NCBI GenBank assembly: GCA_036732025.1
Contig: DAINDE010000007.1
Coordinates: forward strand, 1 to 64,000
DNA length: 64,000 bases
Reading direction: 5' to 3'
Source: SSSZ01 sp036732025
Lineage (GTDB): Bacteria > Pseudomonadota > Gammaproteobacteria > Burkholderiales > Rhodocyclaceae
In this document: positions 36,757 to 45,433 of the stretch, in pieces
Numbering within the stretch: the stretch's first letter is position 1
How the letters are laid out: every line of letters starts with the position of its first letter
The notes under the pieces: generated by a model
Told to the model about the DNA's origin: nothing
Seen by the model: only the letters and a program-made list of their open reading frames with translations
Database searches by the model: none
Program-made: the position numbers and the translations under genes

Positions 36757-37458
36757 ATGTGCATTCCCCGCATCTTCCTCAACCGCCAGGACAACGTCGC
36801 CGGCACCGGGACGATCGTCGTCATCGACGTGCTGCGCTCGTTCACCACGGCGGCGGTCGCCCTGGCCCGGGGCGCCCGGGCCGTCTACGCGGTGGAAGGC
36901 GTCGACGCCGCCCAGGCCCTCGGCCGCCGGCTGGAGCGGGGGGTGACTGCGGGGGCGGTGCGGGGCGGCGATCCGGTGCCGGAATTCGATTTCGGCAATT
37001 CCCCTGCGCAACTTGCCGAAGCGGCCCTGGCGGGCGCCGCAGTAGTGCTCAGCACTGCGGCGGGGGTGCGGGGCCTGCAGCGCTTTAGCGGGGCAACCCG
37101 GCTCTACGCCGCCAGCCTGGTGTGCGCCCGGGCGACGGCTGACGCCCTCCGTGCGGCGGGCACCGACGACATCGGTTTCGTCATCACCGGGGAATGGGTC
37201 GATCGCAACGGCGACGAGGATCTGGCCTGCGCCGACTACATCGAAGCCCTGCTGCGCAACGAGGCTGTCGCCGCCGACGAATTCGAGCGGCGGGTGCGGG
37301 ATTCCGATTTCGGGCGGCGCTTTGCCGCCGGCACCTGGCCCAGCCTGCCCCCGGCCGACCTAGCGCTGGCCGCCCATGCCGACCGCTTCGACTTCGCCAT
37401 GCGGGTGTGGCGCGAAGGGGAACACCTGGTGATCCGACGGGAGCCGCCGGCGGACTGA
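36757..37458 (+). CDS. ComB-like 2-phosphosulfolactate phosphatase family
   Basis: A 233-residue member of the ComB / 2-phosphosulfolactate phosphatase family. Recognisable parts are IVVIDVLRSFTTAAVALARG (acidic site), FDFGNSPAQL, VVLSTAAGVRGLQR and GDEDLACADYIEALL. ComB makes sulfolactate in coenzyme M synthesis in archaea; in bacteria such proteins act in sulfolactate or unknown phosphoester metabolism. It starts 24 bp after pntB and may be co-transcribed. A metabolic link to Pnt is not obvious. Confidence 0.82.
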   Translation: MCIPRIFLNRQDNVAGTGTIVVIDVLRSFTTAAVALARGARAVYAVEGVDAAQALGRRLERGVTAGAVRGGDPVPEFDFGNSPAQLAEAALAGAAVVLSTAAGVRGLQRFSGATRLYAASLVCARATADALRAAGTDDIGFVITGEWVDRNGDEDLACADYIEALLRNEAVAADEFERRVRDSDFGRRFAAGTWPSLPPADLALAAHADRFDFAMRVWREGEHLVIRREPPAD

Positions 37459-37476
37459 ATCCTGCCGGCGCCGCCG

Positions 37477-38247
37477 TCAGACCAGGGCCGGCAGCCCCAC
37501 CAGCCGGTAGCCAGCCGCTTCCAGCCGGCGGCGCAGGTAGGCGGTGGTGGCCACCGCCTCCGCCCCGTCGCCGTGGACGCAGACGCTACCGATGGGGCAC
37601 ATCAGCCGCTTGCCGCTCACCGAAACGATGGCGCCCTCGGCCAGCATGCGCTCGACGTGGGCGAAGCTCGCCTCGGGGCCGTGGACCATGGCGTCGGGCC
37701 GGCTGCGGGGCACCAGCTGGCCGTCGTCCTGGTAGGCCCGGTCGGCGAAGATTTCCGCCACCACCGGCAGGCCCGCCGCCTCCCCCGCCTGGTAAAGCTC
37801 TGACAGGGCCGGCGCCAGGAGGATGAGGTCGCGGCCGTAGGCGCGGATAGCCTTGACCACGGTGTCGGCCAGGGCGCGGTCGGCGCAGGCAGCGTTGTTG
37901 AGCGCCCCGTGGGGCTTGACGTGGGTCACCGCCGTGCCCTCCACCCGGGCCAGGCCGTCCACGGCGGCGAGCTGGTAGAGGATGACCGCTTCCAGTTCCT
38001 CCGGCGCCAGGCGCATGGGCCGGCGGCCGAAACCCTGGAGGTCCGGGTAGGACGGGTGGGCGCCGACGCTGACGCCGCACTCCCGCGCCAGGCGCAGGGT
38101 CCGGCGCAGGACCAGCGGGTCGCCGGCGTGGAAGCCGCAGGCGACGTTGGCGGAGCCCACCAGGCGCAGCATTTCGGCGTCGTTGCCCATGGTCCAGGCG
38201 CCGAAGCTCTCGCCCAGGTCGGCGTTGAGGTTGATCGTTCTAGGCAA
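37477..38247 (-). CDS. pxpA: 5-oxoprolinase subunit A (LamB/YcsF family)
   Basis: A 256-residue subunit of the ATP-dependent 5-oxoprolinase PxpABC, which opens 5-oxoproline (pyroglutamate) to glutamate. Signatures are INLNADLGESFGAW at the start, SANVACGFHAGDP, GAHPSYPDLQGFGRR and THVKPHGALNN. The start is a TTG at 38247, chosen because AAGGAGAGCGCC sits directly upstream and the conserved INLNADLGE region follows four codons later. The start lies inside the last 8 bp of pxpC, so the two are coupled. It is the last gene of a six-gene minus-strand operon. Confidence 0.92.
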   Translation of the reverse strand: MPRTINLNADLGESFGAWTMGNDAEMLRLVGSANVACGFHAGDPLVLRRTLRLARECGVSVGAHPSYPDLQGFGRRPMRLAPEELEAVILYQLAAVDGLARVEGTAVTHVKPHGALNNAACADRALADTVVKAIRAYGRDLILLAPALSELYQAGEAAGLPVVAEIFADRAYQDDGQLVPRSRPDAMVHGPEASFAHVERMLAEGAIVSVSGKRLMCPIGSVCVHGDGAEAVATTAYLRRRLEAAGYRLVGLPALV

Positions 38248-39316
38248 GGCGCTCTCCTTGGAATTGGGGCCAGTATAGGTCCGGCTCGTCGCCGCGCACG
38301 GCGCCGCTGACCAGGTTGCCGCCGTAGAGGGCGGCCTCGTCGATGACACCCGGCGGACGGAAGGATTCGATGGCCTCGATCCACAGGGCCAGTTCCTGGC
38401 GCCGCCGGGCCAGGGCGTCGCGGGCGGCGGCGTGGTCCACGGCGGCGAAGCGGATTTCGTCGCCGGGGCGCAGGTGGGCCAGGCGCGGCAGGTCGGCGCG
38501 GATCACCGTGGCGATCTTCGGGTAGCCGCCGGAGGTCTGGCAGTCGGCCAGGAGGACGATGGGCTGGCCGCTGGCCGGCACCTGGATCGACCCCGGCGCC
38601 ACGCCGTCGGAGACGATCTCGGCGCCCCGCTCGTTGTGGGCCAGTCGCTCGCCGTCGAGGCGGATGCCCATGCGGTCCATGTCCCGGGTCACCCGCCAGG
38701 GGCGGCCGAGAAAGGCGGCCAGGGCGGCGGCGGTGAAGTGGTCGTCCTGGGGGCCGAGGATGACGCGGATGGGCCCCGCCCCCGGCCGCCAGGGGTCGCG
38801 CCCCCGGTATTCCAGCCAGGGGTCGCCACTCAGGGGGTGGCAGGCCAGGCGATCGCCGACGGCCAGGGCCCGCCCGTTAACGCCGCCCAAGGCGGCCCGC
38901 AGGTAGGTGGAGCGGCTGCCTAATTGGGGCGCCGCCTGGAAGCCGCCGGAAATGGCCACGTAGCCGACGCCGCCGGGGCAGCCGCCGACGCGGATGAGGT
39001 CGCCGGGAAAGAGGGTGGCGGTCTGCCAGGGCAGCACCTGCAGGACCTGGCCGCGGCCATTGACCACCTGGCCGCCGACCTCCCCGGCCAAAGCGACGCG
39101 GACGGTGCCGGAGAGGGCCTTGAGGGCCGGGCCGCCGAGGCAGACCTCGAGGACCGGCACCGCCGAATCGTTGCCCAGCAGCGCGTTGGCCGCCGTCATG
39201 AGGTCGGGGTCGAGGGCGCCGGAGAGGGGCACCCCCAGGCTGCGATAGCCGCTCCGGCCGCGGTCCTGGACGGTGACGGCGAGGCCCGCCTCGATCACTT
39301 CGACCATGGCGGTCAT
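38240..39316 (-). CDS. pxpC: 5-oxoprolinase subunit C (biotin-dependent carboxyltransferase family)
   Basis: A 358-residue PxpC subunit. Family markers are VTVQDRGRSGYRSLGVPLSG, AANALLGND, CLGGPALKAL, YVAISGGFQ, DHFTAAALAAFLGRPWRVT, MGIRLDGERL, EIVSDGVAPGSIQVPASGQP and DCQTSGGYPKIATVI. Works with PxpA and PxpB on 5-oxoproline. The start at 39316 follows GGGAGTTGCGCC; a second ATG three codons in is an alternative. It overlaps pxpA by 8 bp. Confidence 0.93.
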   Translation of the reverse strand: MTAMVEVIEAGLAVTVQDRGRSGYRSLGVPLSGALDPDLMTAANALLGNDSAVPVLEVCLGGPALKALSGTVRVALAGEVGGQVVNGRGQVLQVLPWQTATLFPGDLIRVGGCPGGVGYVAISGGFQAAPQLGSRSTYLRAALGGVNGRALAVGDRLACHPLSGDPWLEYRGRDPWRPGAGPIRVILGPQDDHFTAAALAAFLGRPWRVTRDMDRMGIRLDGERLAHNERGAEIVSDGVAPGSIQVPASGQPIVLLADCQTSGGYPKIATVIRADLPRLAHLRPGDEIRFAAVDHAAARDALARRRQELALWIEAIESFRPPGVIDEAALYGGNLVSGAVRGDEPDLYWPQFQGERLA

Positions 39317-39380
39317 GGCGCAACTCCCAGCAGCAAGCGGGAGCCCCGGCGCCGCCGGGCATGGGTTCCGATGGGCGCCC

Positions 39381-40137
39381 TCATCTCGCCCCCTCCCCCG
39401 GCACCAGCCGACTGAGGTCGAAGTCGCCGGCGGCGCATTCCTGCTCCAGGCGATCGTAGGTCGCCCGGTCGACGGGTTCCCAGACCACTTCGTCCCCCGG
39501 CGACAGCAGCGCCGGCCGGCGGCCGTTGGCGGGGTCGAACAGGCGGATCGGGGTGCGCCCCAGGAGGCGCCAGCCCCCCGGGCTTTCCCACGGGTAGGCG
39601 GCGCACATGCGCCCGGCGACGGCGATGGAGCGGGCCGGCACCACCTTGCGGGGGGTCGCCAGCCGCGGCATGTCCAGGGCCGCGGGAACGCCGCCCAGGT
39701 AGGGAAAGCCGGGCAGGAAGCCGAGCATATAGACGGTCAGCACGCTGTCGGTCAGGAGACGCACCACGGCCTCCGGCGCCAGGCCCTTCTCGGCAGCCAC
39801 CGCCGCCAGGTCGGGGGCGCAGTCGGCATCGAAGCAGACCGGGATGTGCCAGCGGCAGCCGGCCGCCGACAGGCTGCCGCCCTTGCCCGCCAGATCGGCG
39901 AGCACGGCCCGCAGGGCGAGGGCGTCCGCCGCCAAGGGGTCGAAATGGACGGTCACCGAACGGAAGGCGGGTANNNNNNNNNNGGCGATCATCGCCGGCC
40001 AGGGTGTCGAGAAGGCTGCAGAAGCCCAGCACCCGGCCGTGGATGGCCGGGTCGACGGCGTTGCCGAACTCTACTGTCCAGGCGGCGTCGCCCACCGGCA
40101 GCAGGCGGGGCGTCGGGAAAGAAGCGGCGGTGGTCAT
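39381..40137 (-). CDS. pxpB: 5-oxoprolinase subunit B (interrupted by an assembly gap)
   Basis: PxpB subunit of 5-oxoprolinase (KipI-like). The N-terminal part reads LLPVGDAAWTVEFGNAVDPA and stops at AGDDR. After ten N (39974-39983) it continues in another frame with PAFRSVTVHFDPLAAD, VYMLGFLPGFPYLGGVP and ARSIAVAGRMCAAYPWESPG. The frame change across the Ns reflects the placeholder length, not necessarily a mutation; homologues have only a few residues between these two parts. Total length would be about 250 residues, as expected. It lies 64 bp upstream of pxpC. Confidence 0.85.
39974..39983. other. Run of 10 N (assembly gap)
   Basis: Ten undetermined bases inside pxpB. The reading frame differs on the two sides, so the true gap length is not 10 bases or bases next to it are missing. 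Confidence 0.99.
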
Positions 40138-40153
40138 GGGCGGATTATCGCTT

Positions 40154-41440
40154 TTACGGATATAGACCGCGCAGTTTGCGGGCCATCAACACCCGTTCGC
40201 AGGCCAGCACGAAGGCCGCCGTGCGCAGCAGCAGGCCCTTGGCCTGGGCGGCGTTCCAGACGGCGGCGAAGGCGTCGCCCATGATCTTGTCGAGGCGGGC
40301 GTTGATCTCCTCCTCGGACCAGAAATAGGCGCTGATGTCCTGCACCCACTCGAAATAGCTGACGGTGACGCCGCCGGCGTTAGCCAGCACGTCGGGAATG
40401 ACCAGCACGCCGCGTTCCTGCAGGATGAGGTCGGCCGCCGGGGTGGTCGGCCCGTTGGCCCCCTCGACGACGATGCGGGCCTTGATGCGAGGGGCGTTCT
40501 TCTCGGTGATCTGGTTCTCGAGGGCGGCGGCGACCAGGATGTCGGCGTCCACGGCCCAGAAATCGTCGTTGCCGATGACCTCGGCCGCGGGCGCCCCGGC
40601 CAGGGTGCCGGCCTCCTGCCGATGCTGGCGGACCTGGCGCACGTCGAGGCCGTGGCCGTTGCGGATGGAGCCGGTCTCGTCCTGGATGGCCACCACCCGG
40701 GCCCCGGCATCGGCGAAGAGGCGGGCCGCCGCCTCGCCGACGTTGCCGAAGCCCTGCACCGCCACCCGGGCGCCGTCGATGGAAATCCCCAGCCGGCGGG
40801 CGGCCTCGACGGTGGCGACGAAAACGCCGCGGCCGGTGGCGTCGTGGCGCCCCAGGCTGCCGCCGAGGGCGACCGGCTTGCCGGTGACGACGCCGGTGGT
40901 GGTCTTGCCCTGGTTCACCGAATAGGTGTCCATGAACCAGGCCATGACCTGCTCGTTGGTGTTGATGTCCGGCGCCGGGATGTCCTTTTCGGGGCCGATG
41001 AGGATGTTGATCTCGCTGGCGTAGCGGCGGGTCAGGCGCTCCAGTTCCTCCCGGGAGAGCTTTTTCGGATCGACCCGGATGCCGCCCTTGGCGCCGCCGT
41101 AGGGGACGTTGACCACGGCGTTCTTGATGGTCATCCAGGCCGACAGGGCCATCACCTCGGAGAGAGTAACCTCGGGGTGGAAGCGGATGCCGCCCTTACC
41201 GGGGCCGCGGGAGAGGTTGTGCTGCACCCGGTAGCCCTCGAAGTGGGCGATCTCGCCGTTGTCGAGGCGGATCGGCACATCGACGATGAGGGCGCGCTTG
41301 GGGCGGGTCAGGGTCTCGACCCAGGGCAGCAGGTCCCGGTCGAGGTGGGGTTCGACCCGGTCGATCTGGACCAGGTAGGTCTCCCAGGGGCCGAGGCGGT
41401 CGCGGGAGAGGTAGGAGGGAATCTTGGCGGTGTTGTCCAT
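40154..41440 (-). CDS. Glutamate dehydrogenase (Glu/Leu/Phe/Val family)
   Basis: A 428-residue enzyme that oxidatively deaminates glutamate to 2-oxoglutarate and ammonia, or the reverse. The substrate site includes GPGKGGIRFHP and VNVPYGGAKGGIRVDP (catalytic Lys), with PAPDINTNEQVMAWFMDTY. The nucleotide domain has VAVQGFGNVGEAAARLFADA. The acidic residue in VAIQDETGS after the second Rossmann strand hints at NAD preference. It lies 16 bp upstream of pxpB on the same strand, so it would take the glutamate made by PxpABC into central metabolism. Confidence 0.94.
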   Translation of the reverse strand: MDNTAKIPSYLSRDRLGPWETYLVQIDRVEPHLDRDLLPWVETLTRPKRALIVDVPIRLDNGEIAHFEGYRVQHNLSRGPGKGGIRFHPEVTLSEVMALSAWMTIKNAVVNVPYGGAKGGIRVDPKKLSREELERLTRRYASEINILIGPEKDIPAPDINTNEQVMAWFMDTYSVNQGKTTTGVVTGKPVALGGSLGRHDATGRGVFVATVEAARRLGISIDGARVAVQGFGNVGEAAARLFADAGARVVAIQDETGSIRNGHGLDVRQVRQHRQEAGTLAGAPAAEVIGNDDFWAVDADILVAAALENQITEKNAPRIKARIVVEGANGPTTPAADLILQERGVLVIPDVLANAGGVTVSYFEWVQDISAYFWSEEEINARLDKIMGDAFAAVWNAAQAKGLLLRTAAFVLACERVLMARKLRGLYP

Positions 41441-41487
41441 GGTCTGTTTTTCAGTGCGGCCCGGGCGCGAAACGGCACGCCATCACC

Positions 41488-41551
41488 CCGTTCGCCCTTA
41501 GCCTGTCGAAGGAGCCTGTCCTGAGCTTGTCGAAGGGCTCAGCCCGAACGG
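41488..41551. repeat. 64-bp inverted intergenic repeat, copy 1
   Basis: Begins CCGTTCGCCCTTAGCCTGTC and ends GGGCTCAGCCCGAACGG, an imperfect palindrome with an internal second copy of the CTGTC/TTGTCGAAGG core. It lies between the MFS gene and the glutamate dehydrogenase start. It is the same family as the copy at 43879-43942. Confidence 0.85.
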
Positions 41552-41582
41552 AGGAAGGAACGTTGGCGGGCCGATTAAAGAA

Positions 41583-42815
41583 TCAAGCCTGCAAAGCCAG
41601 TTCGCGGCCTTGCGTCTCGGGCAGGGGCAGGCAGGCGACGATCACCAGCAGGTAGCCGCCGGCGGCCATGATGCCGATCACCTCGCCCAGGGGCATGCTG
41701 GTGCTCAGGTAGCCGACCAGGGCCGGGAAGGTGGCCCCCACGGCGCGGCCGAAGTTGTAGCAGAAGCCCTGGCCGGAACCCCGCAGCTCGTTGGGGAAGA
41801 GCTCGGCGAGGAAGGCGCCCATGCCGGAGAAGATGCCGGAGAGGAAGAAGCCGAGCGGGAAGCCGAGGAAGAGCATCATCTGGTCGGTGATCGGCAGGTG
41901 GGTGTAGGTGAAGACCAAGAGGCCGGCGCAGGTGGCGAAGAGCATGAAGCAGCGCCGCCGACCCAGGCGATCCGACAGCCAGGCGCTGGTCAGGTAGCCG
42001 ATGAAGGAGCCCAGGATCAGCACCAGCAGGTAGCCGCTGGTGCCGAGCACGGAAAGCTTGCGCTCGACCTTGAGGAAGGTCGGCAGCCAGGTGGTCACCG
42101 CGTAGTAGGCGCCCATCATGCCGGTGGACAGGAGGCTGGCCAGGATGGTGGTAGGCAGCAGCCGGGGCGAGAAGATCTGCAGGAAGTTACCGCCGCCCTC
42201 GGCCTTGACCTTGGCGCGGGTGGCGTGGAAGACCTCGGGATCGTGGATGTTGCGGCGGATGTAGAAGATGAGCAGCGCCGGCAGGATGCCCAGCCAGAAC
42301 AGCGCCCGCCAGGCCTGCTCGGCCGGCAGCAGGGCATAGACCGCCCAGAAGGCGATGGCGGCGGCGCCCCAGCCCACCGCCCAGCTGCTCTGGACGAGGC
42401 CGACGGCCTTGCCGCGGTGCTTGGCCTGGATCATCTCGGCGATCAGCACCGCCCCCACCGACCACTCGCCGCCGAAGCCGAAGCCCTGCATGGCGCGGGT
42501 GAAGAAGAGCTGCTCGAAGGAATTGGTAAAGCCGGAAAGGAAGGTGAACAGGGTGAACCAGGCCACCGTCCATTGCAGCACCCGCACCCGGCCATACTTG
42601 TCGGCCAGCACGCCGGCCGCCCAGCCACCGATGGCCGAAGTGACCAGGGCGCCGGTGGCGATATAGCCGGCTTCCACCTTGGTCATCGCCCAGGCCGCCA
42701 TCAGCGTCGGGATGATGAAGGTGTAGATCATGTAGTCGAAGGCATCGACCCCGTAGCCGGCAAAGGCGGCTACGAGGGTCTTCTTCTCGTCCTTGCTTGT
42801 TTCAGATATCCACAC
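41583..42815 (-). CDS. MFS permease (sialate/aromatic-acid symporter-like)
   Basis: A 410-residue 12-helix permease. Signatures are GYGVDAFDYMIYTFIIPTL in TM1, GVLADKYGRVRVLQ between TM2 and TM3, RAMQGFGFGGEWSVGAVLIA, and SAWLSDRLGRRRCF between TM8 and TM9. The start is a GTG at 42815 preceded by AAGGAGACCGCC. It sits between glutamate dehydrogenase and the DUF1445 gene, so it is a candidate importer of 5-oxoproline, glutamate or a related compound. That substrate assignment is inference from the operon. Confidence 0.9.
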   Translation of the reverse strand: MWISETSKDEKKTLVAAFAGYGVDAFDYMIYTFIIPTLMAAWAMTKVEAGYIATGALVTSAIGGWAAGVLADKYGRVRVLQWTVAWFTLFTFLSGFTNSFEQLFFTRAMQGFGFGGEWSVGAVLIAEMIQAKHRGKAVGLVQSSWAVGWGAAAIAFWAVYALLPAEQAWRALFWLGILPALLIFYIRRNIHDPEVFHATRAKVKAEGGGNFLQIFSPRLLPTTILASLLSTGMMGAYYAVTTWLPTFLKVERKLSVLGTSGYLLVLILGSFIGYLTSAWLSDRLGRRRCFMLFATCAGLLVFTYTHLPITDQMMLFLGFPLGFFLSGIFSGMGAFLAELFPNELRGSGQGFCYNFGRAVGATFPALVGYLSTSMPLGEVIGIMAAGGYLLVIVACLPLPETQGRELALQA

Positions 42816-42908
42816 GGCGGTCTCCTTGGTGGTGGATGGTCGATGGCCGCGGCCGCCGGTCTGTCGCCGGCGTATCGCGCATGGGTTGCTCTCTCAAGTT
42901 CAAAGCGG

Positions 42909-43718
42909 TCAGGAAAAGGCCAGCTCGCTGTCCAGCCGGTCGGTGACCAGCATGCAGCCGGGGGCGTGGGTGATGCAGAAGTCGGGCTTGGCCGCCATCA
43001 CCACCGCCTGGGGGGTGACGCCGCAGGCCCAGAAGACCGGCAGCTCGCCGGGCAGGACCGCCACCGGGTCGCCGAAATCGGGCCGGGCAAGGTCGGCGAT
43101 GCCGATCAGGGCCGGGTCGCCGAGGTGCACCGGCGCCCCGTGCACCTGGGGCACCCGGGCCGTCACCTGCACCGCCTTGATGGCGTCGGCGGCGGTCATC
43201 GGCCGCATCGACACCACCAGCGGGCCGTGGAAGGGCCCCGCCGGCACCGTCTCGATGGCGGTGCGGTACATGGCGACGTTCTTGCCCTCGCGGACGTGGC
43301 GCAGCGGAATGCCGGCGTCGAGCAGCGGCTGCTCGAAGGAAAAGGAGCAGCCGATGACGAAGGTCACCAGGTCGTCCCGCCAGAGATCGCCGATGGCGGT
43401 GGGTTCCGCCGCCAGTTCGCCGTGGCGCCAGACCCGGTAACGGGGAACGTCGCTGCGGATGTCGAGGTCGTCGCCCAGGCCCGGCAGGCGCGGGTCGCCG
43501 GGTTCGGAGACGGCGAGCAAGGGGCAGGGCTTGGGATTGCGCTGGCAGAAGCGCAGAAAATCGCTGGCCAGGGCTGCGGGCAGGATGACCACGTTGCCCT
43601 GGACGAAATGGGGAGCGGTGCCGCTGGTATGGCCGCTCCAGGCGCCGCTGCGGATGGCCCGGCGGGCCTCGGCGCCGGTGGTCGCCGGCAGGGGGCCGGT
43701 GGCGGTAGTCGTAGGCAT
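42909..43718 (-). CDS. Putative hydro-lyase, DUF1445 (D-glutamate cyclase-like)
   Basis: A 269-residue DUF1445 protein. Family markers are ARRAIRSGAWSGHTSGTAPH, QGNVVILPAALASDFLRFCQ, DLVTFVIGCSFSFEQPLL, VPQVHGAPVHLGDP, VFWACGVTPQAVVMAAKPDF and ITHAPGCMLVTD. The DUF1445 domain of a mitochondrial homologue converts D-glutamate to 5-oxo-D-proline. It is the first gene of the operon that ends in pxpA and would fit a glutamate/5-oxoproline pathway. The start at 43718 follows GAGGAGACACCC. Confidence 0.88.
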   Translation of the reverse strand: MPTTTATGPLPATTGAEARRAIRSGAWSGHTSGTAPHFVQGNVVILPAALASDFLRFCQRNPKPCPLLAVSEPGDPRLPGLGDDLDIRSDVPRYRVWRHGELAAEPTAIGDLWRDDLVTFVIGCSFSFEQPLLDAGIPLRHVREGKNVAMYRTAIETVPAGPFHGPLVVSMRPMTAADAIKAVQVTARVPQVHGAPVHLGDPALIGIADLARPDFGDPVAVLPGELPVFWACGVTPQAVVMAAKPDFCITHAPGCMLVTDRLDSELAFS

Positions 43719-43878
43719 GGGTGTCTCCTCTGTGGGTCTAGCTTTGAACCGAGTATGGACGACCGCCCATGAGCCCACAAACGAGAAATTTCGTTATCAC
43801 CTCATCGATTTTTTTGTTGTCGGCAGCCGTCGGCGCCGCCGGTTTGGCGCTACCATTCCGGCTGGTCAACACCCCGCT

Positions 43879-43942
43879 CCGTTCGCCCTGAGCCTGTCGA
43901 AGGGCGGTGCACCGAGGGCTTCGACAGGCTCAGGGCGAACGG
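43879..43942. repeat. 64-bp inverted intergenic repeat, copy 2
   Basis: Two perfectly complementary 24-bp arms (43879-43902 and 43919-43942) beginning CCGTTCGCCCTGAGCCTGTC surround a 16-bp loop that contains GGTGCACC. It lies in the divergent spacer between the DUF1445 and LysR genes and belongs to the same family as the copy at 41488. Confidence 0.9.
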
Positions 43943-44001
43943 CTCGGTGGTCTATTGCATTGCCGGGCAAAGAGGCTCGGCCCATCGACGAGGAGCCGCC
44001 A

Positions 44002-44928
44002 ATGAACCTGCGTTTCGTCGAAGCCTTCGTCTGGGTCGCCCGCCTGAAGAGCGTTACCCGGGCCGCCGAGAAGCTGTTCCTCACCCAGTCGGCGGTGTCC
44101 AGCCGCATCGCCGCCCTCGAGGAGGAACTGGGGGCGCCCCTGGTGGACCGCCGGGACCGGGTCTTCCGGCTGACCAACGCCGGCACCCGCTTTCTCGACT
44201 ACGCCGAGCGCTTTCTCGCCCTCCAGCGCGAGGTCCGGCGCGAACTGGGGGCTTCCGAGCAGTTGCCGCTCTCGCTGCGCATCGGCGGCATCGAGACCGT
44301 CCTCCACACCTGGCTGATTCCCCTGGTGGAATGGCTCAAGGACAGCAACCCCCAGCTCGAATTCGAACTCAACGTGGAAATGACCCACGTCCTCAACGAA
44401 CAGGTGCGGCGGGGCGGCCTCGACCTCATCTTCTCCGCCACCCCGGCGGTGGGCCAGGGCCTGGTCAACGAGCCCTTGCCTCCCATGGAAATGGTCTTCG
44501 TCGGCCCCGCCGACGCTGCCAACGGCCTGCTCAGCATCGACGACCTGCTGGCCCGGGAACTCTTGACCTTCCAGCGCGGCTCCCAGCCCCACGTGGCGCT
44601 GCTGGAAAGCCTGCGCGCCGCCGGCGTGAACGACAAGCGGGTGCATACCATTTCGTCCATTTCGGCACTGGTCAAGCTGGTGGAAAGCGGCTTCGGCCTG
44701 GCCACCCTGCCCCGGGCCGCCGCCGTCGAATTGGCCCGGCGCCACGACATCGCCATCCTCGCCACCGAACTCCAGCTGGCCCCCCTGCCCCTGCACGCCA
44801 GCTACTGGCGCTACCCGGCTGCCCCGGCCCTGGAACAAGCCATCGCCAGCGCCCTCGAATTCACCCGCCGGGCGACCCAACCGGATGGTAGAGAAGGAAA
44901 GCGCGCCGGCGGCGTCCAAAAGGAGTAG
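44002..44928 (+). CDS. LysR-family transcriptional regulator
   Basis: A 308-residue LysR regulator with an N-terminal winged helix-turn-helix (LRFVEAFVWVARLKSVTRAA, TQSAVSSRIAALEEELG, residues 2-65) and a substrate-binding effector domain from about residue 90. The start at 44002 has GAGGAGCCGCC upstream. It is divergent from the DUF1445/MFS/GDH/pxp operon, which it probably regulates, perhaps in response to 5-oxoproline or glutamate. A 64-bp inverted repeat lies between the two start sites. Confidence 0.92.
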   Translation: MNLRFVEAFVWVARLKSVTRAAEKLFLTQSAVSSRIAALEEELGAPLVDRRDRVFRLTNAGTRFLDYAERFLALQREVRRELGASEQLPLSLRIGGIETVLHTWLIPLVEWLKDSNPQLEFELNVEMTHVLNEQVRRGGLDLIFSATPAVGQGLVNEPLPPMEMVFVGPADAANGLLSIDDLLARELLTFQRGSQPHVALLESLRAAGVNDKRVHTISSISALVKLVESGFGLATLPRAAAVELARRHDIAILATELQLAPLPLHASYWRYPAAPALEQAIASALEFTRRATQPDGREGKRAGGVQKE

Positions 44929-44996
44929 AGTGGATAAATCGCCCGGGCACCCGATGGCGCCCGGCCCCAGCGCAATCCGTCGCCCCGGAGACCGTC

Positions 44997-45185
44997 ATGA
45001 TCGTTAGGCGCCGCACCTGGTTGTACCGTCTGGCCGGTCAGGAATTTGCCCAAATCGTATCCTTCGATCACCCCGTCACCGCCGCCAAGGCCCGGGACGC
45101 CCTGAGCCGTTCGGTGGGCAAGCCCCTCGACCTGTGGGGGCGGGACAAGGGCGATCCGCTGACAGTGCCCGGCAAGACGCGCTGA
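44997..45185 (+). CDS. Small hypothetical protein (62 aa)
   Basis: Not recognised. The 62 residues are basic and soluble (MIVRRRTWLYRLAGQEFAQI, then PVTAAKARDALSRSVGKPLD). CCGGAGACCGTC gives a good ribosome site 5 bp before the ATG at 44997. Its last codons meet the point where the IS91-like transposase remnant begins, so the C-terminus may have been altered by that insertion. Confidence 0.5.
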   Translation: MIVRRRTWLYRLAGQEFAQIVSFDHPVTAAKARDALSRSVGKPLDLWGRDKGDPLTVPGKTR

Positions 45186-45433
45186 CCGGCTTCAAGCGTA
45201 TCCGCCATTACGGCCTCTTGGCGCCGGCCAGGAAGCGGGACGGTCTGGCCGCCGCCCGGGCGGCGCTCAACCTGCCGCCGCCGCAGCCGGCGGTGATCGA
45301 GTCGGTGGCTGCCTTTCTCTTGCGGGTCGCCCGCATCGAATCAACATGCTGTCCCCATTGTGGGGGCACTTTGCGAACCGTCGGCATCCTGGCACCGATA
45401 CGCTATGCCTGGCCCGGGCGGGGACCGCCTTGA
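45181..45433 (+). pseudogene. IS91-family transposase, C-terminal remnant
   Basis: The reading frame GFKRIRHYGLLAPARKRDG, followed by a linker and a zinc-binding CCPHCGGTLRTVGIL, is the C-terminal end of an IS91/ISCR-type rolling-circle transposase. The catalytic part with the two tyrosines is missing. There is no start codon of its own and it begins exactly at the end of the small 62-residue gene. It is therefore a truncated element, with about 230 bp of its tail (to about 45665) after the stop at 45431-45433. Confidence 0.65.

Noticed and set aside
39974..39983. True frameshift or pseudogene in pxpB
   Set aside because: The change of frame coincides exactly with undetermined bases.
41488..43942. 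CRISPR-like interpretation of the repeated palindromes
   Set aside because: Only two full copies 2.4 kb apart with genes between; no regular spacers and no cas genes.
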